Shown here: in pieces, positions 28,056 through 36,285 of the stretch
Numbering within the stretch: position 1 is the first letter of the stretch
Layout of the letters: every line of letters starts with the position of its first letter
From: Phaeovulum vinaykumarii
GTDB lineage: Bacteria > Pseudomonadota > Alphaproteobacteria > Rhodobacterales > Rhodobacteraceae
Length of the DNA: 64,000 nt
Assembly (NCBI RefSeq): GCF_900156695.1
Contig: NZ_FTOM01000001.1
Coordinates: 744,001 to 808,000 of the forward strand
Reading direction: 5' to 3'
Notes under the pieces: generated by a model
The model's input: the letters and a program-made list of their open reading frames with translations, nothing else
What the model was told of the DNA's origin: nothing
Database searches by the model: none
Program-made: the position numbers and the translations under genes

Positions 28056-29038
28056 CGGGCCTTGATCCTTTCGCACAGATCGGGCGTGGGGGCGGGCAGC
28101 GCGGCCACCACCACGGCACGCAGATCCGCCAGCGCGGGATGGTCGAGATTGCGCATCAGCTGCGCCCAGACCCGCGGCATCAGATCGACATAGCGGGGCT
28201 TGCCCGCCTCGCGGCAGAGCCGCGCAAAGACCCCCAGGATGCGCAACGCCCGCTGCGCGCCCAGCGCGGCATAGGCGCGGTCGAACGCCACCCCGTCGAG
28301 CCCGCGCGCGGTCACGTATTGCGCCCGCACTGCGGCCTCGATGGCGGCGGGCACATCGCGGCGCGCGTCTTGCAGGACCGAGACCAGATCATAGGCCGGA
28401 TGCGCGGCAACCGCGTCCTGGAAATCGAGCAAGCCCAGCCGCGCCGCGCCTTTCCGCGCAGGCAGCCAGATCAGGTTTTCGGCGTGGAAATCGCGCAAGG
28501 CACAGACCGACGGCAGGCCATCATCGGCGCAGGCCTCGGCCACGCGGGCCGCCAGTTCGGGCACACGGGCGGGGGCGCCGGCCGCGGGCAGGTAATGGCT
28601 TTCGATCAGCCCCACCAGATCGGCCAGCGCCGGGGCATCGAGCCGCGGCAGGAAGGCGGGCGCGGGGCGGGCGTGCAACTCGAGCAGGAAAACACCGATC
28701 GCGTGATAGAGATCGCCCTCGCGCGCGGGATCGGCCGCCACCAGCCGCGCGATCAGATCGTCGCCCAGATCCTCGAGCAGGAGAAGCCCGTCCCCGGGCG
28801 CGCGCGCCAGCACCCGCGGCGCGGAAAACCCCTGCGCCAGAAGCCAGTCGCCCACGCGCAGGAAACGCGCCACCTGATCGGTGTCGCCCGGCGGCACATC
28901 CATCAGCACGGCGCGCTGGCCGGCGAGGTCCAGCCGCTCATACCGGCGCGCCGAGGCATCGCCCGCAAGCGGGCTGCGCCGCGCCCCCCCCCAGCCGGCC
29001 TTCGCCAGAAAGGCCGCGATGGTCGCCGCCCGGCTCAT
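28040..29038 (-). CDS. amgK: N-acetylmuramate/N-acetylglucosamine anomeric kinase AmgK
   Basis: Aminoglycoside-phosphotransferase-fold kinase, 332 residues, that phosphorylates MurNAc or GlcNAc at C1 for the MurU recycling route. Catalytic elements are the Brenner-type loop LRDFHAENLIW and the metal-binding LLDFQDAVAAHPAYDL. The N-terminal lobe includes SPLAGDASARRYERL, typical of AmgK. Start ATG 29038 overlaps the tsaE stop by ATGA and the 3' end overlaps murU. The tsaE-amgK-murU order is common in Proteobacteria, which supports the specific name over a generic phosphotransferase. Confidence 0.9.
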   Translation of the reverse strand: MSRAATIAAFLAKAGWGGARRSPLAGDASARRYERLDLAGQRAVLMDVPPGDTDQVARFLRVGDWLLAQGFSAPRVLARAPGDGLLLLEDLGDDLIARLVAADPAREGDLYHAIGVFLLELHARPAPAFLPRLDAPALADLVGLIESHYLPAAGAPARVPELAARVAEACADDGLPSVCALRDFHAENLIWLPARKGAARLGLLDFQDAVAAHPAYDLVSVLQDARRDVPAAIEAAVRAQYVTARGLDGVAFDRAYAALGAQRALRILGVFARLCREAGKPRYVDLMPRVWAQLMRNLDHPALADLRAVVVAALPAPTPDLCERIKARCPAR

Positions 29039-29514
29039 GGCGTGCCCCCGTCCAGACGCGCCGCCCAGCGCGGATCGTCCGAGGACAGGCGGGCGGTGCG
29101 GCTGTCATCGGGGGCGGCGGACAAGGCGATGGACAGCGCCCCCGCGGGCGCCAGATCGCCCAGCCGGTCGGGCCATTCGATCAGGCAGATCGCGCTGGCA
29201 AAGGCATCTTCGAGGCCCAGCTCGACCAGCTCGTCGGAATGGGTCAGCCGGTAGAGATCGGCGTGCCAGATCTCGCAGCCCGCGACCTCGTAGACCTGCA
29301 CCAGGGTGAAGGTGGGCGAGGGGATATCCTCGACCCGGCCCTCGACTTCCAGACGCGCGGCGATGCAGGCGCGCGCCAGGTGGCTCTTGCCGGCGCCGAT
29401 CGGCCCGGACAGAAGCACCACGTCCCCCGGCGCCAGAAGGCTCGCCAGACGGCGCCCGAAGGCGGCGGTGGCCTCGGCATCGGGGAAATGAAGCGCGGTC
29501 TCGAAACGGGGCAT
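29035..29514 (-). CDS. tsaE: tRNA t6A biosynthesis ATPase TsaE
   Basis: P-loop ATPase, 159 residues, that powers the TsaBD complex making N6-threonylcarbamoyladenosine at position 37 of ANN-decoding tRNAs. Walker A is GPIGAGKSHLARACI; SPTFTLVQVYE and WHADLYRL are TsaE blocks, and LIEWPDRLGD is the conserved late motif. The start ATG 29514 lies two codons inside a TTG that could also be read. It is the first gene in the overlapping tsaE-amgK-murU-addB-addA chain. The t6A precursor enzyme Sua5 is encoded separately at 44886. Confidence 0.95.
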   Translation of the reverse strand: MPRFETALHFPDAEATAAFGRRLASLLAPGDVVLLSGPIGAGKSHLARACIAARLEVEGRVEDIPSPTFTLVQVYEVAGCEIWHADLYRLTHSDELVELGLEDAFASAICLIEWPDRLGDLAPAGALSIALSAAPDDSRTARLSSDDPRWAARLDGGTP

Positions 29515-29580
29515 GGGCAATCACGGGGGGCGGATGTCGGCCCGGATTGTGACCGCTTGGCCGCGCCATCGCAAGGCCTG

Positions 29581-29627
29581 CCCCGAACGCGCCCCCAGAA
29601 CCGGCCCCCCGAACGCCCCCAGAACCG
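29581..29627. repeat. Imperfect direct repeat ahead of tsaE
   Basis: Copies at 29581-29603 and 29607-29627 share CCCCGAACGC and CCCCAGAACCG and differ by a 2-bp indel. They lie between the terminator of the PAS gene and the tsaE start, in the segment expected to hold the promoter of the tsaE-addA chain. Function unknown. Confidence 0.6.
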
Positions 29628-29657
29628 AAAACGCCCGCCGGGAGAAACCGGCGGGCG
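29628..29657 (-). terminator. Intrinsic terminator of the PAS-domain gene
   Basis: A perfect 10-bp GC-rich stem (29632-29641 with 29648-29657, loop GAGAAA) is followed on the minus strand by TTTT. It lies 27 bp beyond the stop of the PAS gene. This ends the regB-side transcription unit before tsaE. Confidence 0.75.
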
Positions 29658-29683
29658 GGCAATCTAAGGCGCAGAGGGCCGGA

Positions 29684-31273
29684 TCAGGCGCGCATCTCGG
29701 CCAGCATCTGCGGCGGGCGCGGCGGCACGATGGCCAGCGCCGCATCGGGCAGGGTGAAGCTGGCCAGCGTAGCCCCCCCCGACAGCGGCACGAAGCGGCA
29801 CAGAAGACGGCGGCCGTCGCGCAGATGGGTCTCGGCGCTCCAGCCCTGACGCTCGCCCATGCGGTGGGCGAAGTCGCGCACATCCGACCAGATCCCGGAG
29901 CGTTCGCATTTCTCCGACCAGGTGCGGGTGGCATCGAACACCGTCACCTGTCCCAGCGCGGTGCCGGGGTCCGACCCCCACAGCCGGGCATAGGCGGCGT
30001 TCGAATTGACCAGCTCGCCCGAGGGCAGGAACACCGCCACCGCCTGATCGAGCGCATCGAGAACCTCCTGGCCCATCTCGATCTCGGCGTGGAACCGCTG
30101 GGTCAGCGACACCTCGGCGGTGATGTCCTCGAACAGGAAGGCCACGGCCCCGTCGGGGTGCGGACGCCCGGTCACGCGGTAGGTCTGCCCCCCCGGCAGC
30201 GACCAGGTCTCGACGTGGTGGCCCGCCGCGGCGGCCTGTTCGAGCACGGTCATCTGCTGGCGCCAGCTGCGGTAATCCTTGGGTTCGGGCATCATCCGCG
30301 CCTCGCGCAGACGGTCGAGAAAGGCATAGAGCGTGGGCCGCGCCGACAGGAAATCCGCCCCCAGCTGCATCAGATCGACCAGCGCGGGGTTGAACAGCTG
30401 AAGCTGGCGCTGACGGTCGAAGATGGCCAGGCCGATCGGCAGGTCGGCAAAGGTCTTGGTCAGCGTCTGGACGAATTCGCGCAGCGCCCGTTCGGCCCGG
30501 ACCGTGGCGTCGGCCGGCAGCGCGAAATAGAGCCGCGCGCCCTCGGGCAGGTCGTAGCTGTGGCATTCGAACCACGAGGGTTTGTCGTCGATGCCCGGAA
30601 TGGTGGTGCGGCGCGGCCCGTTGCCCTTGGCGGGCGGCAGGTCGAACAGCTTGGGCAGCGGCCAGGTCACCACATCATCGGGATTGTCGAGCGCATTGGT
30701 GCGCAGGATATAGGCGCGGTTGGCCCAGACCACGACACCTTCGGCATTCTCGCGCCAGGCCAGCACCGGCAGGCGGTCAATGGTGCCGCGCAGCTGCGAC
30801 AGCTCGTCCTCCATCGCGCGGTGGCTGAGGCTGTCGACCAGCACGCCATGCCCTTCGGCGTCGGGATCGACCAGGGTGATGCGGGCCAGCCCGTTCATGT
30901 CCTCGGCGCGCAGTTGCAGCGGCGCACCACCATGCGGGCCGGGCAGACCGATCATGTCGATGCGCCCGCGATCGGCCAGCGTGGACATGGTGGCGACGAA
31001 ATCGGCAAAGCGCGGCACCAGAAAGGCCGACAGGCGCGACCAGTCGGTCGGCCCCATCGGCGCGGCATCCAGAAGCGCGCGGGCCGGTGCGGTGGCATCG
31101 ACCAGCATCTCGTCGTCGAAGAGAAAGACGATCTCGTCGAGCGGGGGCCGTTCGGCGGTGGAAACGCCCCGCTTCCCGCTGCCCATGCGCAAGGCCACCA
31201 GCATCAGCGCCAGAAGCGCCGAGCCGACGGAACTACCCACAACGACGAGTGCCAGTGTCCAGGTTTCAAACAT
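29684..31273 (-). CDS. Membrane-anchored PAS-domain protein without a kinase domain
   Basis: Signalling-type protein of 529 residues. A single N-terminal helix (about 5-30, WTLALVVVGSSVGSALLALM) anchors it. PAS-like modules follow: one around DRLPVLAWRENAEGVVVWANRAYI (about 170-195), one around FADLPIGLAIFDRQRQLQLFNPALV (about 290-315), and a third around ALDQAVAVFLPSGELVNSNAAYARL (about 415-440). No histidine kinase, GGDEF or output domain is visible, so it is a sensor or scaffold in need of a partner. ATG 31273 places the helix at the N-terminus. It lies downstream of regB and is preceded by a CtrA-type site. Related Rhodobacterales seem to keep a similar gene near tsaE. Confidence 0.78.
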   Translation of the reverse strand: MFETWTLALVVVGSSVGSALLALMLVALRMGSGKRGVSTAERPPLDEIVFLFDDEMLVDATAPARALLDAAPMGPTDWSRLSAFLVPRFADFVATMSTLADRGRIDMIGLPGPHGGAPLQLRAEDMNGLARITLVDPDAEGHGVLVDSLSHRAMEDELSQLRGTIDRLPVLAWRENAEGVVVWANRAYILRTNALDNPDDVVTWPLPKLFDLPPAKGNGPRRTTIPGIDDKPSWFECHSYDLPEGARLYFALPADATVRAERALREFVQTLTKTFADLPIGLAIFDRQRQLQLFNPALVDLMQLGADFLSARPTLYAFLDRLREARMMPEPKDYRSWRQQMTVLEQAAAAGHHVETWSLPGGQTYRVTGRPHPDGAVAFLFEDITAEVSLTQRFHAEIEMGQEVLDALDQAVAVFLPSGELVNSNAAYARLWGSDPGTALGQVTVFDATRTWSEKCERSGIWSDVRDFAHRMGERQGWSAETHLRDGRRLLCRFVPLSGGATLASFTLPDAALAIVPPRPPQMLAEMRA

Positions 31274-31318
31274 CACCGATCGCTCCCCTGATCCTGAGAT
31301 CAGCATCGGTGATATTGG

Positions 31319-31333
31319 TTAATCCGCCGTTAA
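31319..31333. promoter_or_regulatory. Candidate CtrA-binding site TTAA-N7-TTAA
   Basis: On the minus strand the site reads TTAACGGCGGATTAACCAA, matching the full CtrA consensus TTAA-N7-TTAA and continuing with AACC. It lies 46 bp upstream of the PAS-gene ATG, in a gap with little other AT content. CtrA is the cell-cycle and motility regulator of alphaproteobacteria. Binding is inferred from sequence only. Confidence 0.5.
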
Positions 31334-31394
31334 ACCCCGTTACGAAAAGCGAAAGGCCGGTATACCGAAGCCGGCGCGGCCCGCCCTGACGCGG

Positions 31395-32774
31395 TCAGGA
31401 CAGGATCGGGACGTTCTCGCCCAGCGCGCCCTCGGGGGCGATCAGACGGTCGGCGGGCCAGACCACCGCGACCACCGCGCCCTTGCGCACCGGCCCCGTA
31501 TCATCCGGCCCGCGCCAGCCTTTTCCGTTGGAAAAACTGATACTTGCCCCCGTCCGCTCCAGCAGGGTCTTGGCGATGAACAGGCCCAGCCCCATGCCTT
31601 CGTATTCCGGCCGCTTGCCGCGTTCGGTCTCGGGCCGGCGCGCGGACAGGAAGGGGTCGCCAATGCGGTTGATGACCTGCGGCGCATAGCCCGCGCCATC
31701 GTCGCAGACGCGCACCAGAAGGTGTTCCGAGGTCCACTCGGCTTCAACCCAGACGGTCGAATCGGCAAAGTCGACGGCGTTCTGGATAAAGTTCCTTAAC
31801 GCGTGGATAATCTCGGGGAAGCGATAGATCACGGGCTGCCGCTCGGGGCCGCCCGGCGCGGGGCAGGCGTCGAACAGGATGTCCTTGCCGCGGTCCAGAT
31901 GCGGCTCGGCGGCCTCGCGCAGGACCGCCATGACGGGGGCGGTGCGCAGATGCAGGTCGTCCTTGCCCGCCCGCCCCATCGACCGCAGGATGTCGCGGCA
32001 ACGGTCGGCCTGATCGCGGATCAACTCTGCATCGGCGCAAAGTTCGGGCCGGTCCTCAAGCTCGTCGGCCAGCTCGGCCGAGACCAGCTTGATCGTGGCC
32101 AGCGGCGTGCCCAGCTCGTGCGCGGCGGCCGCGACCACGCCCCCCAGATCGGTCAGCTTCTGCTCGCGCGACAGCGCCATCTGCGCGGCCAGCAACGCAT
32201 CCGACATCGAATGGATCTCGGAGGAGACGCGGCGCGCATAAAGGCCCAGAAACAGCACCCCGATGACGATGGCCAGCCAGAAGCCGAATGCGAAAATCTC
32301 TGGCACTTCAATCGCTTCGCCGGATCGCGTCAGAATCGGGCTGTCGGTGAAACCCAGAACCGAGACCATGGTGATCGTGGCCAGCCCCACCGCAATGGCC
32401 GAGCGCGTCTGCAAGGCCGCCGCGGCGATGGTCGCGGGCGCCAGGATCAGCAGCGCAAAGGGGTTGTTGAGGCCCCCCGTCAGCGCCAGAAGCAGGGCCA
32501 GCTGCGCGGTGTCGAACAGCAGCATCCCCATCGCCTCGGTCTCGGTCAGGCGGCGGTTCTCGGGAAACAGCGACGAGGCCGCGATGTTGACCGCGATCGC
32601 CGCCCCCACGACCACCAGACACAGGTCGAGCCGCAGCGCGATGTCATAGAACAGATAGGCCACGATGATCGCCGCGATCTGCCCGGTGATCGCCCCCCAG
32701 CGCAACAGGATCAGCGTGCGCAGACGAACCCAGTCGGAATGGGTCTCGCGCTGCGGGGAAAGCGTAGGTGTCAT
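31395..32774 (-). CDS. regB: Redox-sensing histidine kinase RegB/PrrB
   Basis: Global redox sensor kinase of photosynthetic and related Rhodobacterales, 459 residues. Six membrane helices cover residues 18-180 and include the quinone-binding motif GGLNNPF (100-106). The H-box HELGTPLATIKL places the phospho-acceptor at His219. Cys259 in DQADRCRDILRSMGRAGKDD corresponds to the redox-active Cys265 of R. capsulatus RegB. N, G1 and G2 boxes are present (NFIQNAVDFAD, VCDDGAGYAP, GMGLGLFIAKTLLERTG). ATG 32774 is preferred to upstream in-frame starts that enter the senC leader. It is divergent from senC-regA, the classical arrangement, and signals to RegA. Confidence 0.95.
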   Translation of the reverse strand: MTPTLSPQRETHSDWVRLRTLILLRWGAITGQIAAIIVAYLFYDIALRLDLCLVVVGAAIAVNIAASSLFPENRRLTETEAMGMLLFDTAQLALLLALTGGLNNPFALLILAPATIAAAALQTRSAIAVGLATITMVSVLGFTDSPILTRSGEAIEVPEIFAFGFWLAIVIGVLFLGLYARRVSSEIHSMSDALLAAQMALSREQKLTDLGGVVAAAAHELGTPLATIKLVSAELADELEDRPELCADAELIRDQADRCRDILRSMGRAGKDDLHLRTAPVMAVLREAAEPHLDRGKDILFDACPAPGGPERQPVIYRFPEIIHALRNFIQNAVDFADSTVWVEAEWTSEHLLVRVCDDGAGYAPQVINRIGDPFLSARRPETERGKRPEYEGMGLGLFIAKTLLERTGASISFSNGKGWRGPDDTGPVRKGAVVAVVWPADRLIAPEGALGENVPILS

Positions 32775-32797
32775 GGCAATGTCTCTTTTCTGCGCAC

Positions 32798-32820
32798 TTG
32801 GCATTGATAGTCCCTGCCAA
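32798..32820. promoter_or_regulatory. Inverted repeat TTGGCA-N11-TGCCAA in the regB/senC divergent gap
   Basis: Perfect 6-bp arms at 32798-32803 and 32815-32820 with an 11-bp spacer lie in the 106-bp region between two divergent start codons, 24 bp from the regB ATG. The layout suits a dimeric regulator (LysR-type sites often show this spacing) acting on both directions. I do not recognise it as a RegA site. Confidence 0.4.
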
Positions 32821-32880
32821 TTGCGCAATCAATTCACCGATGCCGCGCATGGGCGGCAGATCCGCGTAGGAGGGGCAGAG

Positions 32881-33537
32881 GTGCCTATCCCCGCCAGACA
32901 GGCCGCCATCGCGGCCGCCGTTGTTGCGATCGCGGGCCTCGGGGTTGCCGGTTACGCCGTGATGCGTCCCGCACCGGACATGTTCGCGCAATGCCGCGTG
33001 GACGGGCGGCCGGCACCGATCGGGGGGCCGTTCACGCTGACCGACGAGACCGGACGCAAGGTCACCGACCGCGATGTCATCACCGGGCCGACGCTGCTTT
33101 ATTTCGGCTATACCTTCTGCCCGGATGTCTGCCCCATGGACAACATGCGCAATGCGCTGGCGGTGATGGCGCTGGAAGACAGCGGGCGCATGGTGACGCC
33201 GGTGTTCATCTCGGTCGATTCGGGGCGCGACACGCCCGAGACCCTGCGCCAGTTCACCGATGTGATGCATCCGCGGATGATCGGGCTGACCGGCACGCCC
33301 GAACAGGTGAAGGCGGCCTCGAAGGCCTATCGCACCTTCTACCAGATCCGCGACCCGGAGGACGAGTATTACCTGATCGACCATTCCACCCAGACCTATC
33401 TGGTGTTCCCCGAGCTTGGGTTCGTGGAGAATTTCGATCGGGATGTCGAAGCCGAGGACATGGCGGCGCGCGTGGCCTGTTTCGTGGATGCCTGGACGGC
33501 ATCGCAAGCGGCAAAGACCGCACCGGCGGGGCAATAG
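32881..33537 (+). CDS. senC: SCO1/SenC/PrrC-family copper chaperone
   Basis: Membrane-tethered periplasmic thioredoxin-fold protein, 218 residues, needed for copper insertion into cytochrome c oxidase and linked to Reg/Prr signalling. An N-terminal helix (about 7-27) anchors it. The copper ligands are both present: YTFCPDVCPMDN (CxxxC) and the His in YLIDHSTQTYLV. The start is GTG 32881, chosen for its strong GGAGGGG ribosome-binding site; an upstream in-frame ATG lies within the regB leader. The regA gene follows 91 bp downstream and is probably cotranscribed. Confidence 0.93.
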   Translation: MPIPARQAAIAAAVVAIAGLGVAGYAVMRPAPDMFAQCRVDGRPAPIGGPFTLTDETGRKVTDRDVITGPTLLYFGYTFCPDVCPMDNMRNALAVMALEDSGRMVTPVFISVDSGRDTPETLRQFTDVMHPRMIGLTGTPEQVKAASKAYRTFYQIRDPEDEYYLIDHSTQTYLVFPELGFVENFDRDVEAEDMAARVACFVDAWTASQAAKTAPAGQ

Positions 33538-33628
33538 GCACCATAGCGCGCGGTTATGTCACAGGAAAAATTGACCAGGGCCGCCCGACGGCCTAGAAGC
33601 AAGGATAAACGCAATGCGAGGGGTGGAG

Positions 33629-34183
33629 ATGGCTGAGGAAGATTTCGCGGAACTGGGTCCCGACCGTTCCCTTCTGCTGGTCGATGACGACGTTCCCTTT
33701 CTGACCCGGCTGGGACGCGCGATGGAAAAGCGCGGCTTCATCACCCAGACGGCGGAAACCGTGGCCGCGGGCAAGGCGGCCGTTCAGGCCAACCCGCCGG
33801 CCTATGCGGTGATCGACCTGCGGCTCGAGGATGGCAACGGGCTCGACGTGGTGGAGCTGCTGCGCGAGAAGCGCCCGGATGCGCGCATCGTCGTGCTGAC
33901 CGGCTATGGCGCGATCGCCACCGCCGTGGCCGCGGTCAAGATCGGCGCGACGGATTACCTGTCGAAACCCGCCGACGCCAATGACATCACCAATGCGCTG
34001 CTGGCGCGGGGCGAGACCCTGCCGCCCCCGCCCGAGAACCCGATGTCGGCCGACCGCGTCCGCTGGGAGCATATCCAGCGCGTCTACGAGCTGTGCGACC
34101 GCAACGTGTCGGAAACCGCGCGCCGGCTCAACATGCACCGGCGCACGCTGCAACGCATCCTGGCCAAGCGCAGCCCGAAATGA
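33629..34183 (+). CDS. regA: Redox response regulator RegA/PrrA
   Basis: DNA-binding response regulator of 184 residues, exactly the length of R. capsulatus RegA. The receiver domain shows LLLVDDD and the phospho-acceptor Asp63 in VIDLRLEDGNGLDVVELL. A proline linker (PPPPENP) leads to the Fis-type helix-turn-helix VSETARRLNMHRRTLQRILAKRSPK, the nearly invariant RegA C-terminus. ATG 33629 was chosen over ATG 33614 because GAGGGGTGGAG then serves as Shine-Dalgarno and the N-terminus (MAEEDFAELG) matches relatives. It activates photosynthesis, CO2 and N2 fixation and respiratory genes. A strong terminator follows. Confidence 0.97.
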   Translation: MAEEDFAELGPDRSLLLVDDDVPFLTRLGRAMEKRGFITQTAETVAAGKAAVQANPPAYAVIDLRLEDGNGLDVVELLREKRPDARIVVLTGYGAIATAVAAVKIGATDYLSKPADANDITNALLARGETLPPPPENPMSADRVRWEHIQRVYELCDRNVSETARRLNMHRRTLQRILAKRSPK

Positions 34184-34222
34184 GGCGCGCGCCCGCGGGC
34201 GCATGACGGAACGCAGAAATGC

Positions 34223-34257
34223 AAGGGGCCCCGCCACGCCGGCAGGGGCCCCTTTTT
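34223..34257 (+). terminator. Intrinsic terminator after regA
   Basis: A perfect 10-bp stem (34223-34232 with 34245-34254) rich in GGGGCCCC, with a second 3-bp stem at its apex, is followed by TTTTT (34253-34257). It lies 39 bp after the regA stop. The AA/TT ends also leave two U residues on the minus strand, but the converging OmpA-like gene would gain only weak termination from it. Confidence 0.88.
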
Positions 34258-34290
34258 CATGCGCCGGTCCGCTCGGGCCGTCTCGGGCCG

Positions 34291-34956
34291 TCAGACGCCG
34301 GTCGGGCGGATGACGAATTCCACGCGGCGGTTCTGGGCCCGGCCTTCCTCGGTCAGGTTCGAGGCGATGGGCTGATCCTCGCCGCGGCCATAGGCGACCA
34401 CACGGCCCGCGTTCACGCCCCCGTCGATCAGCACCCGCGCCACCGAATTCGCGCGCGCCTGCGACAGGTTCTGGTTGTAGCTGGCCGAGCCGGTGTTGTC
34501 GGTATGGCCGATCACCTCGACCCGCGTGTCGGGATAGCGGTTGAGGCTGCCGGCCAGCGTATAGATGTCGCGCGTCAGATCGGGCCGCAGCGTCGCGGAA
34601 TCGGTGGCGAACAGCACGTCCTGGGGCATGGTCACGACCAGCTCCGAGCCGGTGTTGACCACGCGCACCCCGTCGGTGCCGATATCGCGGCGCAGCTCCG
34701 CGGCCTGGCGGTCGAGATCGGCGCCGATGGCGCCGCCGATCAGCCCGCCCACCGCCGCGCCGGCGATGCCCTTGGTCAGCCGGTCGTCGCCGGGACGCGT
34801 GGCGCCGAACAGGCCGCCCAGAAGCGCCCCCGCAACCGCCCCCGATTGCGCGTTCGACGGTCCGGTGCCGCTGGGCGTGCCCGAACCGTAAGGATCGGTG
34901 CAGGCGGCAAGGGTCAGGCTGGCAAGCGCCAGCGCAAGGGGAAATTTCGGGTTCAT
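34291..34956 (-). CDS. OmpA-family lipoprotein with glycine-zipper region (YiaD type)
   Basis: Outer-membrane lipoprotein of 221 residues. A lipobox (LTLAAC) ends the signal peptide, with Cys19 as the lipidated residue. A glycine-zipper segment follows ([17 protein letters not shown] and [20 protein letters not shown]), then an OmpA C-terminal domain from about residue 105. That domain has the peptidoglycan-binding signature [30 protein letters not shown] and NRRVEFVI. It probably anchors the outer membrane to peptidoglycan. The ATG at 34956 opens the signal peptide. It converges on regA across the terminator. Confidence 0.9.
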   Translation of the reverse strand: MNPKFPLALALASLTLAACTDPYGSGTPSGTGPSNAQSGAVAGALLGGLFGATRPGDDRLTKGIAGAAVGGLIGGAIGADLDRQAAELRRDIGTDGVRVVNTGSELVVTMPQDVLFATDSATLRPDLTRDIYTLAGSLNRYPDTRVEVIGHTDNTGSASYNQNLSQARANSVARVLIDGGVNAGRVVAYGRGEDQPIASNLTEEGRAQNRRVEFVIRPTGV

Positions 34957-35105
34957 CAATGCCTCTTCGCAGCTTGCCTCGTCACGGCGCGCTCTGGTGG
35001 CGCGCGCATCGGGGGCAATATAGCGCGTTCGCGGGCAGATGCCGCATCCCGCGTGCATCACGCGCGGATTTCTGCCCAAGGGCGGGCGAATGGGCGGGTG
35101 GGGGC

Positions 35106-35999
35106 TCAGGCCGTGGGGGCCTCGGCGCGCGCGCCCTCCCAGGCCAGAAGCGCGCGCTTGACCCCCAACCCCCAGTGATAGCCGCCCAGCGCCCCGGTGC
35201 CGCGCAAAACACGGTGGCAGGGAATGAGAAAGCTGACCGGATTGCGCCCGACCGCGGTGCCGACGGCGCGCGCCGCGCCCTTGCGGCCGATGGCCTCGGC
35301 CAGGGCGGCATAGCTGGTCGCCCCGCCCGCGGGGACGCGCAAGAGCGCCTCCCAGACCTTGATCTGGAACGGCGCGCCAAGGACATGGAGCGGGGCCGGA
35401 CCGCCGCGGGCCCCCATCGCCGGGCCCAGCGCCGCCTTGACCCAGGGTGCGATCTCGGCCGGTGCCTCGCGCAGCCGCGCGGCGGGCCAGCGCCCGGCCA
35501 GATCGGCAAAGGCGGCCTCGGGGCCGGTTTCGGCCGCGAAGGCCAGCCCCGAGATCCCGAGATCGCTGGCCATGACCAGCGCCGGGCCGAAAGCGGTGTC
35601 GAACCAGCCCCAGCGCAAGCACAGCCCGGCGCCCGCGCGCGCGGCCTGGCCGGGCGACATCGCCTCCCAGCGCAGGAAGAGATCATGCAGCCGCCCCGGC
35701 CCCGACAGCCCCGCCCCCTGCGCCACCTCGACCAAGGGCACCCCCGCCGAGGCCAGCGCACGGGCATGCCCAAGCGCCAGATATTCCTGATATTTCTTGG
35801 GCGACACACCGGCCCAGGCCGAAAAGACACGCTGGAAGTGCGCAGGGCTCATGCCCAGATCAGCGGCCAGACGCGCCAGCGGCACCGGCGCGCCTTCGTG
35901 GGCATCCAGCGCGCGGATGGCACGGGCAATCACCTGGTAATGATAGCCGTCCTCGGCGGGGGCGGGGGGCGCGTCGGGCATCGGGGGGGGCGTCGGCAT
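35106..35999 (-). CDS. ada: Ada-like methyltransferase: AraC-type HTH plus O6-methylguanine transferase
   Basis: DNA repair and regulatory protein of 297 residues. The N-terminal half (about 20-115) is an AraC-type helix-turn-helix ([29 protein letters not shown]), and the C-terminal half is a methyltransferase with the suicide Cys in [17 protein letters not shown]. The arginine-finger/recognition region [20 protein letters not shown] is also intact. The first Ada domain, with zinc-binding cysteines that accept methylphosphotriesters, is absent, so the usual switch that makes Ada an activator is missing. The gene has its own 286-bp upstream gap. Naming as ada rather than ogt rests on the HTH half. 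Confidence 0.88.
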   Translation of the reverse strand: MPTPPPMPDAPPAPAEDGYHYQVIARAIRALDAHEGAPVPLARLAADLGMSPAHFQRVFSAWAGVSPKKYQEYLALGHARALASAGVPLVEVAQGAGLSGPGRLHDLFLRWEAMSPGQAARAGAGLCLRWGWFDTAFGPALVMASDLGISGLAFAAETGPEAAFADLAGRWPAARLREAPAEIAPWVKAALGPAMGARGGPAPLHVLGAPFQIKVWEALLRVPAGGATSYAALAEAIGRKGAARAVGTAVGRNPVSFLIPCHRVLRGTGALGGYHWGLGVKRALLAWEGARAEAPTA

Positions 36000-36208
36000 C
36001 GGCGGGTCCGGTCTTCTGATGGGATGGTCGTGTCGCGGGGTGATCTTGTCGCGGGGGTGGGCAGGCTCAGGCTAGCCCAGCCGCCGCGCCCGCGCGACCC
36101 GATCCTTGCGCATTCGCCCCAAACCGCGACACGCGCCCCCGCCCCCGATCAAGGGGCCAGCCATCCGTCATCGTGGTGGCGCGCGCGGACACGGCTCAGC
36201 TCGATGGC

Positions 36209-36251
36209 GCCGTGCTCACGGGTGTGTGCCCACGGGTGCCGTGCTCATGGG
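36209..36251. repeat. Short direct repeat between ada-like and Hint genes
   Basis: GCCGTGCTCACGGG (36209-36222) recurs as GCCGTGCTCATGGG (36238-36251), 29 bp apart, in the 286-bp gap 36000-36285. The rest of the gap shows no gene or clear promoter to me. This may be a remnant of local duplication. Confidence 0.4.
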
Positions 36252-36285
36252 CGCCCACCTTCGTGCCGTGCGCGCAAAAGCCCGC

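Noticed and set aside
32775-32880. FNR/Anr box in the regB-senC gap
   Set aside because: TTGAT and AATCAA half-sites are present but their spacing does not fit TTGAT-N4-ATCAA.
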